Shown here in pieces: positions 1 to 8,302 of a stretch of DNA of 52,401 nt; position 1 is the first letter of the stretch; every line of letters starts with the position of its first letter. The notes beneath the pieces are model-generated. The model was not told where the DNA came from and searched no databases. It was given only the letters and a program-made list of their open reading frames with translations. Location: assembly GCA_002863125.1 (NCBI GenBank), contig PKEB01000003.1:1-52401 (forward strand), in the 5' to 3' direction. Source of the DNA: Flavobacteriales bacterium. Its GTDB lineage: Bacteria > Bacteroidota > Bacteroidia > Flavobacteriales_D > Sanyastnellaceae. The position numbers were made by a program, and so were the translations under genes.

Positions 1-1224
1 ACCTTGGCCATCCTGAACACTCACCAACGAGCCAAAGACACCCGTAACAACACCGTTGGTCACCACCGTCGTGCCTGTGTAAGCATCCGTCAATTGCCCT
101 TCCTGGATGGCAGCGATCGCTGTCGTCGTTACCTCCAAGCATGAACCGTCATCGAAATCAGCTGCTTCGTTGTAGTTCGGTGCTGCCGCGTTGGTGCAAC
201 CACCGGTACCGACCGTCACCGTTCCGACCATGCCCAAGGCAGCGTGTGTGCCAACTGAGCAGTCGTAAGAGTACACTCCGGGAATGGTGAAGGTGAAACT
301 GCCAATGCATACGGCTTCGCCGCTGGAGCTAACAGGAGAGAAGAAGAAGTCTTCTGGGTTACCAAAGGACTCACCGGTCAACGTATTGGTGGTGCCGTTG
401 GCGTTGTGTGATCCGCCTACGTTTTCCCATACTACTGTAGTACCAGGTTCGATGGCGAGGTCTTGCGGGCTGAAGTAGAATCCGCCAGCCGTGACGACCA
501 CCCCGTCGACGTTGCATGCATTGTCAAACGTGCACGAGCCATCATCTTCTGTGGCGTCGGCATTGTAGTTGGACGCGTTTTCGTTGGTGCAACCGGGCAC
601 TGCCGCTCCACAATTTCCGGTGAAATCGTGTGAACCGAGGTAGTCCCAAACGTTATTGTCAAGGACAATCCATTGCGAGTCATCGGCGTTCGTGCCAGCC
701 GCTGTAGCCCAATCGTAGCCCACGCCCATGGTCACGTCGCTCTTGCGCACCAACGTGTGGTTTTGCGTTCCGTTGGATGTTCCTGCAACCTCCCAGCCTG
801 AACCGGGATCGGCGTCCCAGTTTCCAATGACGTCCAGAATGGTGAATGAATCCTCGGTTCCTTCTACCAATGCATAGCCATCATCACCGTTGGAGAGGTA
901 CTGGTGCGTTTCATTCGCAAAAGCCAAAATTGCAGCATCTGCAGAGGGGTGAGCAATCACATAAACCCCACCTGCAGCAATGGTCGCTCCTTCATCGAAG
1001 GCATTCCAGAATTCGTATTCACCGGGTACGCTCGGAGCATTGCTTGTGCTCGGGTAAGCGTAGCCGCTGAGGTCGATGGCCTCGTTGGTAGGGTTGTAAA
1101 TTTCGAGGTACTTGTTATTGCTGCTCCCTTCGGCATATTCCGAGAAAAACAGCCCGCACTGCGCGGATCCAGACAAATTCGCTCCGAAGAACAAAGCCGC
1201 CAGCAACAGGTTGAGTGAACGCAT
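1..1224 (-). CDS. Secreted lamin-tail / cupredoxin / OB-like protein (3' end outside window)
   Basis: 408 codons are open from the ATG at 1224 to the window edge with no stop, so the C-terminus is missing. Residues 1-21 are a signal peptide with Gln at the predicted mature N-terminus (SGSA|QCG). Residues about 24-165 look like a lamin-tail domain (SEYAEGSSNNKYLEIYNP, then a YVIAHPSAD segment). Residues about 235-340 form a plastocyanin-like cupredoxin with a full type 1 copper ligand set: H273, C322, H327 and M332 (C-x4-H-x4-M). Two Cys-bounded loops of the type CTN...YN...DDGSC (211-231 and 343-362) flank the cupredoxin; such loops are common in flavobacterial surface proteins. From about 366 the sequence resembles the OB-like domain that precedes extracellular nuclease or other catalytic domains. 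The missing part may carry that domain and a type IX sorting signal; this is inference. Redox or copper function is likewise inferred from the ligands. Confidence 0.85.
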   Translation of the reverse strand, partial: MRSLNLLLAALFFGANLSGSAQCGLFFSEYAEGSSNNKYLEIYNPTNEAIDLSGYAYPSTSNAPSVPGEYEFWNAFDEGATIAAGGVYVIAHPSADAAILAFANETHQYLSNGDDGYALVEGTEDSFTILDVIGNWDADPGSGWEVAGTSNGTQNHTLVRKSDVTMGVGYDWATAAGTNADDSQWIVLDNNVWDYLGSHDFTGNCGAAVPGCTNENASNYNADATEDDGSCTFDNACNVDGVVVTAGGFYFSPQDLAIEPGTTVVWENVGGSHNANGTTNTLTGESFGNPEDFFFSPVSSSGEAVCIGSFTFTIPGVYSYDCSVGTHAALGMVGTVTVGTGGCTNAAAPNYNEAADFDDGSCLEVTTTAIAAIQEGQLTDAYTGTTVVTNGVVTGVFGSLVSVQDGQG

Positions 1225-1365
1225 GTCGTGAGTTTTGGTTATAAATTCTTACGCAAACTACTGAAAACTCGACAAATCAACGCATTGTGTGGATAAAAAC
1301 AACATTTCCTTAACTCAACGGTTCTGAGGCAGTTGCATTTGTAACCGCCACTATGCTTTTGTTGT

Positions 1366-1983
1366 TCAGGCAAACAGCGTCATCTGCTCGGGCAACTGGC
1401 GGAACGACGAACGGTGATGGGATGTTGTCCCGTGCTCCCGGATGGCCGAGCGGTGTTGCTTCGTCGGATAGCCCGCATTGGCATCCCACCCATACTGCGG
1501 GAAGGCTGCGTGCAGCTCCAGCATGTAGGCATCCCGGTGGGTTTTGGCCAAAACGCTCGCCGCGGCGATGGACGCAAACCGCGCATCGCCCTTGACGTAG
1601 CATCCGTATTCCGGGAGGCCTTCCGCCGTTCGAAACCGGTTGCCATCGATGAGCATGAAATCCGGCTGGACCGACAGTGCCCGCACCGACCACCGCATGG
1701 CCGCAAACGATGCATTCAAAATGTTGATGCGGTCAATCTCTTCCGGTGAAACGTGGGTCACAGCCCACGCCAGCGCATGGGCCTCAATCTCAATCCGCAG
1801 GGCCTGGCGCTTGGCTTTGGTCATTTTCTTGGAATCATTCAAGTGGCCCTCCTGCACCAGTTGCTGAGCGAATTCGGGCTGCAGCACCACTGCGGCCGCA
1901 GTGACAGGACCCGCCAAACAACCGCGGCCGGCTTCATCACAACCCGCTTCCATGCGGTCTCGTTCGATCCACGCTTCAAGCAT
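1366..1983 (-). CDS. rnhB: Ribonuclease HII
   Basis: 205 aa. Cleaves the RNA strand of RNA-DNA hybrids and removes misincorporated ribonucleotides in the cytoplasm. The N-terminal DEAGRG signature holds D16 and E17; D113 lies in LIDGNRF, and D151 follows the ASVLAKTHR helix, giving the usual four-acid metal site. Length is normal for the family. I chose the ATG at 1983, which overlaps the stop of the upstream glycosyltransferase in an ATGCTTGA arrangement; the alternative is a TTG three codons earlier (1992). The overlap implies co-transcription and translational coupling with the glycosyltransferase. A weak hairpin lacking a T-tract follows the stop; no clear terminator is seen. Confidence 0.96.
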   Translation of the reverse strand: MLEAWIERDRMEAGCDEAGRGCLAGPVTAAAVVLQPEFAQQLVQEGHLNDSKKMTKAKRQALRIEIEAHALAWAVTHVSPEEIDRINILNASFAAMRWSVRALSVQPDFMLIDGNRFRTAEGLPEYGCYVKGDARFASIAAASVLAKTHRDAYMLELHAAFPQYGWDANAGYPTKQHRSAIREHGTTSHHRSSFRQLPEQMTLFA

Positions 1984-3085
1984 GTGACGCAAGTACCGTT
2001 TGAATGGATGCCATCAATTGGTTGGCTGAGGTTTCCCAAGAAAAGTCTCTTGCTCGCGCCAAACCCGTCTCTACAGCTCGATTTTGCATCGCCTCATCGG
2101 CTTCCAATCGTTGCATGGCCTCGGCAATTTCAGCTGCATTCGCAGGGTCCACCAAGGCAGCAGCCGCGCCGCCACAGACTTCTGGCATCGCTGTCGTATT
2201 GCTCGCAATCACCGGAACTCCTGACGCAAACGCTTCGACAATCGGCACGCCGAACCCTTCAAACCACGGAACAAAAACCAGCCCCTCGGCACCGCGCATG
2301 ACCTGCGCCAATTCGTCGCGGCCCAAACGACCGGCGTAGTGCACCCCATCCTGCGGCGTTTCACTTGCACTCCACATCCCAGCACCGACAATCAACAATT
2401 CGCGCGTGCCTCCATCTGCCCGGTACATTCCAAATGCCTCGAGCAAGCCGTTCAGGTTTTTGCGCGGATGCAGGCTGCCCACAAAGAGAAAGTAGGGGCG
2501 GTCGTCCGTGAATCGTCCTCCGGCAGCTCGCTCGGCGGTTGTTCCTTGTGCATAGATGGAATCCGGCGCATTGTACACCACATCGATGGAATCGGACGGC
2601 ACGCCAAACTGCGCAACGATATCGCTCTTGGAGAATTCGCTGACCGTTACCAGCCGCTGAGCGATCCGTGCAAATTCTGGAAAGCGGCTTCGGTAATACC
2701 GCGCCTCCCGTGCGGGCATCCACTCGGGATGGTGCATGTAATTCAAGTCGTGGAATACGGCCAATTGTGGCACTGCCGTTCGGCGGCTGAGCATGCCATC
2801 GGTGGACACGAAGACGTCTGCTTTCCAGCGGCGAAGTGCCCGAGTCACGCTGTAATCGAACCACGCATCGTACAGAAAAGGACGGCGCGCGGGCGGGAGC
2901 AGGCGCATGGATGTGGCGTTGGGACCGTATTCAAATGCGGCATCCGGCGTTCGGTCAAAGAGCAGTAAAAACTCGTGTTCCGGGTGGTCCGCAATGATTC
3001 TGCGGTAGCACGCATCCGTGAACCACCCGATGCCTTCGAGGCGACCGGGAATGAGGAGCCGTGCGTTGAGCGCGATGCGAGCCAT
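1976..3085 (-). CDS. Family 4 (GT-B) glycosyltransferase
   Basis: 369 aa. Transfers a sugar from an activated donor, probably during surface polysaccharide or LPS assembly on the cytoplasmic face of the inner membrane. The N-terminal Rossmann half (about 1-190) contains FHDLNY (111-116) and a VTVSEFSKSDI segment. The C-terminal half has the donor-site signature SLHPRKN (204-210) and the EX7E motif E276...E284 within WFEGFGVPIVEAFASG, typical of GT4 enzymes. The open frame extends 109 codons further upstream, but that extension is antisense to the flippase gene; the ATG at 3085 starts a normal GT4 N-terminus and sits 5 bases after a TATCTTCG box. It is divergent from the flippase (34-base gap) and coupled to rnhB. 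Donor and acceptor sugars cannot be read from the sequence. Confidence 0.93.
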   Translation of the reverse strand: MARIALNARLLIPGRLEGIGWFTDACYRRIIADHPEHEFLLLFDRTPDAAFEYGPNATSMRLLPPARRPFLYDAWFDYSVTRALRRWKADVFVSTDGMLSRRTAVPQLAVFHDLNYMHHPEWMPAREARYYRSRFPEFARIAQRLVTVSEFSKSDIVAQFGVPSDSIDVVYNAPDSIYAQGTTAERAAGGRFTDDRPYFLFVGSLHPRKNLNGLLEAFGMYRADGGTRELLIVGAGMWSASETPQDGVHYAGRLGRDELAQVMRGAEGLVFVPWFEGFGVPIVEAFASGVPVIASNTTAMPEVCGGAAAALVDPANAAEIAEAMQRLEADEAMQNRAVETGLARARDFSWETSANQLMASIQTVLASHA

Positions 3086-3090
3086 TCCTG

Positions 3091-3098
3091 CGAAGATA
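3091..3098 (-). promoter_or_regulatory. -7 box TATCTTCG for the glycosyltransferase
   Basis: TATCTTCG on the minus strand matches the Bacteroidota -7 element TAnnTTTG with one change. Only five bases (CAGGA) separate it from the ATG at 3085, so a transcript from it would have almost no leader. I see no clear TTTG element at -33. Confidence 0.5.
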
Positions 3099-3119
3099 GC
3101 AGACAATTCTGCGGTGCAT

Positions 3120-4619
3120 ATGCCGTTATTTGCACTACCAAGCGATTTCGGCATTTTGAAGAAATTCCTCACCCACCTCTCCTGGCTCATGGTCTTGAAC
3201 CTGACCATCAAGCCAGCGTATCTGTTGGTGGTTGACGCCAAAATCCAAGATGCCTTGGGGCCGGAGGCTTGGGGGAATTTCTTCCCGCTGCTGAGCCTGA
3301 GTATCCTGTTGAATATTTTGCTGGATGCCGGCTTGGCCAACCACACCACCCGGGCAATCGCGCAGAATCCCGAAGATTTGAACGGCCATTTCCAATCGGG
3401 ATGGCGGGCCAAGGGAATGCTATTCCCGATCTACCTCCTTGCGCTGCTCGCGACCGGTTACTTGCTCGGCTACCGGGGCACCTCCCTGCAATGGCTGGGA
3501 TGGGTGGGCATCAACCAGGCCTTGCTCAGTGCCGTACTCTACGTTCGCGCAGGGCTTCAAGGCGCAGGCGAACACCGAGCCGACGCATGGGTATCCATTG
3601 CCGACCGAGCCTTGCTGCTGGTGGGACTGGGCGCGTTGCTTTTTGCGCGTGATGCGTTTCAATTGGAATGGCTACTTGGTGGGACAACTGCAGCCCTCAC
3701 CTGCAGCCTGCTGCTGGGTTCTCTGAGGATTCAAAAACTGCGCAAGGCGTTGCCCGTTCCGTTGACGGCTTCTCCTAACATCTGGGCCCATTTCAAAAGC
3801 AGCTGGCCCTATGCGTTGCTCTTCTTGCTGATGATGACGTACCACCGGGTCGATGCCATCATGCTCGAGCGAATGGCGCCGAACGGCGCGGTCCAAGCCG
3901 GGTGGTATGCCATGGGGTACCGGCTCTTCGAAGCAGCCAACATGATTGGCTTTCTGTTCGCTACCCTCCTGCTACCTTATTTCACCCGCATGTTGAGCGC
4001 TGGAGAAGACGTTCGTCCGCTGGCCGCTGGAGTCAGCCGTTTGCTCCTCGTCGGAGGAGGCAGCGTTGCTTGGGTTGCGGCCTTTTTCGCACCGGCGTTT
4101 CTCGGCCTATTCTATGCTTCGTTTCTGAATGAAGCTGCCCCGATCCTGCCGTGGCTGATGGCATCGTTTGCCGTGTTTGCCCAGGGCTACGTGTACAGCA
4201 CGTTGCTCACAGCTCGGGGAGACCTGAAACTGCTGAATCGCTTAGCGGCCTTGGGCGCCGTCGCCAACGTAGCCGGCAACGCATGGTGGCTCAGCCAAGC
4301 TGACGGCTCAAACGCGGCCTTGGGGTGTGCCGTCGTCAGCGCTGGCACACAAGTCCTCGTCGTCGGCCTGCAAACGGCTTGTGCCATGCGGTTTCATCCC
4401 GGTCGAATCTGGTGGAAAGTCGGGCAGACCGCGCTCTTGCATTCCTTGGCGTGCGCCGCAATATGTGGGGCATTTCTGCGTTGGGCAAACACCTCCGGGT
4501 GGTCCGTGGTGTTGTGCCTCCTTTGTTGCATCGCCGCCGGCGCCTTTCCCGGCATCGCTCAAACCCAAACCCTCCGGCAACTGCTATCGGATAAGATGAA
4601 TACCTTTGCCGACTCCTAA
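3120..4619 (+). CDS. Polysaccharide flippase (Wzx/PST, MATE-like fold)
   Basis: 499 aa polytopic membrane protein with roughly 12-14 hydrophobic segments, of the oligosaccharide flippase family that moves lipid-linked oligosaccharide units across the inner membrane. The N-terminus (LSWLMVLNLTIKPAYLLVVD, then an LGPEAWGNFFPLLSLSILL stretch) is typical of the first two helices. The ATG at 3120 is used because the 34 codons before it overlap the start region of the divergent glycosyltransferase. A chain-length regulator follows after 15 bases and then an O-antigen ligase-type protein, so the three form one operon for export and polymerisation. Substrate unknown. No -7 box is visible in the short divergent gap, so this promoter remains unassigned. 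Confidence 0.88.
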   Translation: MPLFALPSDFGILKKFLTHLSWLMVLNLTIKPAYLLVVDAKIQDALGPEAWGNFFPLLSLSILLNILLDAGLANHTTRAIAQNPEDLNGHFQSGWRAKGMLFPIYLLALLATGYLLGYRGTSLQWLGWVGINQALLSAVLYVRAGLQGAGEHRADAWVSIADRALLLVGLGALLFARDAFQLEWLLGGTTAALTCSLLLGSLRIQKLRKALPVPLTASPNIWAHFKSSWPYALLFLLMMTYHRVDAIMLERMAPNGAVQAGWYAMGYRLFEAANMIGFLFATLLLPYFTRMLSAGEDVRPLAAGVSRLLLVGGGSVAWVAAFFAPAFLGLFYASFLNEAAPILPWLMASFAVFAQGYVYSTLLTARGDLKLLNRLAALGAVANVAGNAWWLSQADGSNAALGCAVVSAGTQVLVVGLQTACAMRFHPGRIWWKVGQTALLHSLACAAICGAFLRWANTSGWSVVLCLLCCIAAGAFPGIAQTQTLRQLLSDKMNTFADS

Positions 4620-4634
4620 GTCGATTCCTACTTC

Positions 4635-5636
4635 ATGAGCACTTCTGACTCCCAACTCAATTCCACGCACCTCCTCCGGTTCATTTTTGATCGCCTGAAG
4701 ACATTCATCGCAATTGGAGTAGGTGCGGCGGTTCTGTCTTCCGCCGTCGCCTTGATGATGGAAGAACAGTTCAAATCCACCGTGATCATGTTCGCCACGC
4801 CGCAGCATTCAATCGGGGAACAATTTTATGAGGAAATCAAGCGCAACGACCTCCTCGAATACGGGGAGACAGAAGACGCCGAACGGCTGTTGCAAATCCT
4901 CAATTCAGACCGCATCCGCACGCGCATCATTCAGAAGTACGACCTCTGGCTGCACTACGACATCGACCAGAGCCAGCCGGGAGCGCAGGCCTTGCTCGGC
5001 AAGGAATACAACTCCAATGTCGATGCCCGCCTGACGCGTTATGGTTCCATCGAGGTCAGCGTGTTGGACCGCGATCCCAAGCGTGCCGCTGACATGGCCA
5101 ACGACATTGCGTTTTTGGCCGACTCAGTGGCCAACCGGCTGCGCAACGACCGCGCAGGTGAGGCCTTGGGATATGCCAAGAGTTCCTTGGAACAGGTGCA
5201 GCAGGAAATCACCACGATGGAAGACGAGTTGGGGCAACTGTACGGCTTGGGGGTGTATGACTTTGCCACCCAAATCGAGGGCCTGAACGAGCAATACGCA
5301 ACGGCGATTGCGAAGGGGTTACCCGGCAATGCCGAAAAGATCCGCAAGCAGATGGCGGAAATCTCCAACTACGCCAACCAATTCAACAAGCTCTCCAACC
5401 TCATCGAAGCCGCTTACGAACGGGAAGCCATCCTCAAGAAGCGCTTCGAATTGATGAAACTCGACGCGGAAACGCAAATGCCCTCCGCCTTTGTGGTGGA
5501 CTACGCAGCGCCTGCCGACAAGAAGTCCAAGCCCATCCGCTGGCTCATCGTCGTCATGAGCGTCGCGAGCACCCTGGTGTTCGCCCTCCTCGTGCTGCTG
5601 GCGGCAGAGAACCTCAAAGACTCTTCCGCGGCCTAA
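4635..5636 (+). CDS. Chain-length determinant (Wzz/PCP-type) protein
   Basis: 333 aa, with a transmembrane helix at about 21-40, a large helical periplasmic region containing long coiled-coil-forming stretches (about 165-275), and a second helix at about 304-325. The segment YAAPADKKSKPIRW just before the second helix matches the Pro-rich motif of polysaccharide co-polymerases. There is no C-terminal tyrosine kinase domain, so this is the kinase-free form. In the family these oligomers in the inner membrane set the length of O-antigen or capsule chains. It lies between the flippase and the ligase/polymerase-like gene, the latter starting three bases after its stop. Confidence 0.88.
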   Translation: MSTSDSQLNSTHLLRFIFDRLKTFIAIGVGAAVLSSAVALMMEEQFKSTVIMFATPQHSIGEQFYEEIKRNDLLEYGETEDAERLLQILNSDRIRTRIIQKYDLWLHYDIDQSQPGAQALLGKEYNSNVDARLTRYGSIEVSVLDRDPKRAADMANDIAFLADSVANRLRNDRAGEALGYAKSSLEQVQQEITTMEDELGQLYGLGVYDFATQIEGLNEQYATAIAKGLPGNAEKIRKQMAEISNYANQFNKLSNLIEAAYEREAILKKRFELMKLDAETQMPSAFVVDYAAPADKKSKPIRWLIVVMSVASTLVFALLVLLAAENLKDSSAA

Positions 5637-5639
5637 CCC

Positions 5640-7085
5640 GTGTCAGCCATCCGCACACATTGGCCCTTGCTATTGACCGCGGCTTTCACCGGTGCGGTCA
5701 TGCTGGGCGTTTACCATGATTTTCCCTGGCTGGCGCTGTTGCCAGTGGCTGCCGCTGGCATTTGGCTGGCCTTCACGCGGTTGGACATTTTGCTCCTTTT
5801 TCTCGTAGCTGCCGTGCCGTTGAGCCTCAACCTCGAGGAGATGGAACTTGGCGGCCTCGGCGTGTACTTGCCCACCGAACCACTGCTGGCTGGGCTGCTG
5901 CTGTTGTTCATCTTGCGGGCCATGCGTGGCTTTCCAGTGGACCAACGCCTGCTCCGCCATCCGGTGACCTACTGGGTAAGCGGGTCCTTGGTGTGGATTC
6001 TCCTCACGGCCATTGTGAGCGAATACCCCGTGGTTTCGCTGAAATTCTTCACCGCCCGGCTGTGGTTTGTCGTTGGATTTTTCTTCTTCCTCGGCCACCT
6101 CTTCCTGCACGCTCCGGAGCGCCGGCACCAGTTCATTCTGGCCTACGCCTTTCCCCTGTGCATCGTCATCATTTACACGTTGATTCGCCATGCAGGTTTT
6201 GGCTTTGAAAAGGACGCCGGACACTGGGTGATGAAGCCGTTCTACAAGGACCACACATCGTACGGCGCGGCATTGGCCATGGTCATTCCACCGGTGCTCG
6301 CCTTGCTGACATGGCGGCGGTTCTCGGCGTTTGTGCGCGTGGTCCTGCTCGGGGTACTGGCCATCTTGGTCACGGGCATGGTCTTTTCGTACACACGAGC
6401 TGCGTGGGTCTCGCTCGCGGCGGTTGGTGCGTTGTTCGGCGTAATGAAGCTTGGTGTTCGATTGCGCACGTTGGTGAGTGCGGGGATCTTGGTTTTGGGG
6501 TTCCTGTGGGTGGCCCAAGATGCGCTGCTGATTCAGCTTCAACGCAACGAACAAGACTCGTCGGATGACCTCGCCGAACACGTGGAATCGATTTCCAATG
6601 TCTCGAGTGACGCGTCAAATTTGGAGCGCCTCAACCGGTGGAACGCTGCCCTTGCGCTGTTCCAAGAGCGCCCGGTCAGTGGCTGGGGGCCAGGGACCTA
6701 TCAGTTTGTGTACGCGCCGTTCCAGCGTTCTGAAGACCGCACCATCATCAGCACCAACAACGCCGATGGCGGAAATGCGCACAGCGAATACCTCGGACCG
6801 CTTGCAGAGCAGGGCGTCCTCGGGATGGTTTTTGCCTTGGGATTGTTGGGCTTCTGCTTGCACCTTGGATTCCGGGTGCAAAACCAACTGCGCAATCGGG
6901 ATCAACGCAACCTTGCCATGGGGGTCTTCCTCGGCCTGATGACGTATTTCGTGCACGGGGTGCTGAACAACTACTTGGACACCGACAAAGCCAGTGCGCT
7001 GTTCTGGGGGTTTTTCGCCTTGCTTATGGTGTGGAACCTCACCGGGGATGCAGATGCCGAAGAGCAGCCTGCGGCCATCACTTGA
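5640..7085 (+). CDS. O-antigen ligase / polymerase-like membrane protein (Wzy_C family)
   Basis: 481 aa with about ten to twelve transmembrane segments and one large periplasmic loop (about 300-390). The loop carries ERPVSGWGPGTYQFVY and later NAHSEYLGPLAEQGVLG, the GxGPG and N-A-H-x-E-Y signatures of the O-antigen ligase / Wzy_C domain. Such proteins either polymerise lipid-linked repeat units or transfer them to lipid A core; sequence alone does not separate the two, and as no other polymerase is in the cluster a polymerase role is attractive. The start is GTG at 5640, three bases after the chain-length gene. Its 3' end overlaps the convergent phosphatase gene by 8 bases, with no terminator visible between. 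Confidence 0.86.
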   Translation: MSAIRTHWPLLLTAAFTGAVMLGVYHDFPWLALLPVAAAGIWLAFTRLDILLLFLVAAVPLSLNLEEMELGGLGVYLPTEPLLAGLLLLFILRAMRGFPVDQRLLRHPVTYWVSGSLVWILLTAIVSEYPVVSLKFFTARLWFVVGFFFFLGHLFLHAPERRHQFILAYAFPLCIVIIYTLIRHAGFGFEKDAGHWVMKPFYKDHTSYGAALAMVIPPVLALLTWRRFSAFVRVVLLGVLAILVTGMVFSYTRAAWVSLAAVGALFGVMKLGVRLRTLVSAGILVLGFLWVAQDALLIQLQRNEQDSSDDLAEHVESISNVSSDASNLERLNRWNAALALFQERPVSGWGPGTYQFVYAPFQRSEDRTIISTNNADGGNAHSEYLGPLAEQGVLGMVFALGLLGFCLHLGFRVQNQLRNRDQRNLAMGVFLGLMTYFVHGVLNNYLDTDKASALFWGFFALLMVWNLTGDADAEEQPAAIT

Positions 7086-8298
7086 AGCGAACGACCATCA
7101 GGGCAGTGTCATCGAAGCTGGGCTCCGAACCTTTGAAGGTGCGGACGGCCTCAGTCAACGCTTGTTGCACCGCGTCAACCGGCATGCCGCGCCGTTCTCG
7201 AACCACCTCTTCCATCCGCTGCATACCAAAGGGCACATCGTCTGAATTTTCCTGCTCCACGAGCCCGTCGGTGTAGCACAAAAGGGTGGCTCCCGGCCGG
7301 ATGTTCACGGTTCCTGCTTCGATGGATGGAATTTCCCGGAACATCCCCAGCCCGCAACATCCCAACTCGAGTTGCTGGGTCGTGCCATCTGCCGACATCA
7401 GCACCGGTGGGTTGTGGCCGCAATTGATGTACTGCAAGCTCTGGTCCCTGCGGTTGTAGACCGCGGCAAAGAGCGTGATGTATTTCTCGCCTTTGGCGTT
7501 GTCCATCACCCGTTTGTTCAACTGGGTCACCACTTTGGCTAAATCGCTGGGCTCGTATTGAAAAATGGCGCGGAGGTTCGCCTGAAAATTCGACATGAGA
7601 AACGCCGCCGCGATGCCCTTGCCGCTGACGTCTGCCATGCAAAACACCAACCGGTCCTCATCCACAGAAAACACATCGTAGTAGTCGCCGCCCACTTCCA
7701 AGTGAGGCTTGTAAAAAGCGGCAACGTCAACGTCCCGATCACGGGGCCAATCCGCTGGCACCAGCATGGATTGGAGGTCCGCGGCAAGCTCCAACTCACG
7801 GCGCGTTGCTTCTTGGCGCACCCGTTCCAACTCCAGTCGCTTGTTCTGAAGCGCCACAATCAATACGTTGGTCAACAATTCGATGAAGCGCAGGTGCTTC
7901 ACAACGGGGCTCACCCCCGTTCCCTCCTCGGTATCTCCGGCCAGCAAGTATGCGATAGGCGCTCCGTTGTGCAATACGGGGATCACCACATCAAATTCCT
8001 CATTTCCCTGCGAAGAATGCAAACGAACCTGCCCGCCCTTGTCGAAGAAAGACGCTTCCAAGACGGACGGAATCTCTCCGGCCACACCATTGGTTAACAG
8101 GCACTTCCAACCGTCGTCGTTGGCGTACAACACCAACCGGTGAATGCCCAAATTCTCCGCCAGCGTGACCCGGTATTGTTCGAGCAATTCCGCCTCTGTG
8201 GCGCGCGCGTTGATGCCCTGCGTCACATCGAGCAACGCATTCAGCTTGTAATCTTGGACCTCGAGCCGCTGCTCAAGCCGTTCGACGCTGTGGGCCAT
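7078..8298 (-). CDS. PP2C-type serine phosphatase with GAF-like sensor (RsbU/SpoIIE family)
   Basis: 406 aa. A short N-terminal coiled coil is followed by a GAF-like region (about 35-165) and a signalling helix (KRLELERVRQEATRRELELA). The PP2C/SpoIIE catalytic domain (about 185-405) has the metal-site motifs GGDYYDV, ADVSGKG, YTDGLVE and the final DDTALMV. In the family such enzymes dephosphorylate anti-sigma-factor antagonists in partner-switching pathways; no kinase or antagonist gene is nearby, so the target is unknown. The ATG at 8298 lies four bases downstream of the EF-P stop, so it is probably co-transcribed with efp. An in-frame extension upstream runs antisense inside efp and is rejected. 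Confidence 0.9.
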   Translation of the reverse strand: MAHSVERLEQRLEVQDYKLNALLDVTQGINARATEAELLEQYRVTLAENLGIHRLVLYANDDGWKCLLTNGVAGEIPSVLEASFFDKGGQVRLHSSQGNEEFDVVIPVLHNGAPIAYLLAGDTEEGTGVSPVVKHLRFIELLTNVLIVALQNKRLELERVRQEATRRELELAADLQSMLVPADWPRDRDVDVAAFYKPHLEVGGDYYDVFSVDEDRLVFCMADVSGKGIAAAFLMSNFQANLRAIFQYEPSDLAKVVTQLNKRVMDNAKGEKYITLFAAVYNRRDQSLQYINCGHNPPVLMSADGTTQQLELGCCGLGMFREIPSIEAGTVNIRPGATLLCYTDGLVEQENSDDVPFGMQRMEEVVRERRGMPVDAVQQALTEAVRTFKGSEPSFDDTALMVVRFK

Positions 8299-8302
8299 GG
8301 GG

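Noticed and set aside
1309-1345. Hairpin downstream of rnhB
   Set aside because: A 7-bp stem with a wobble and an 8-base loop, no T-tract; could be chance.
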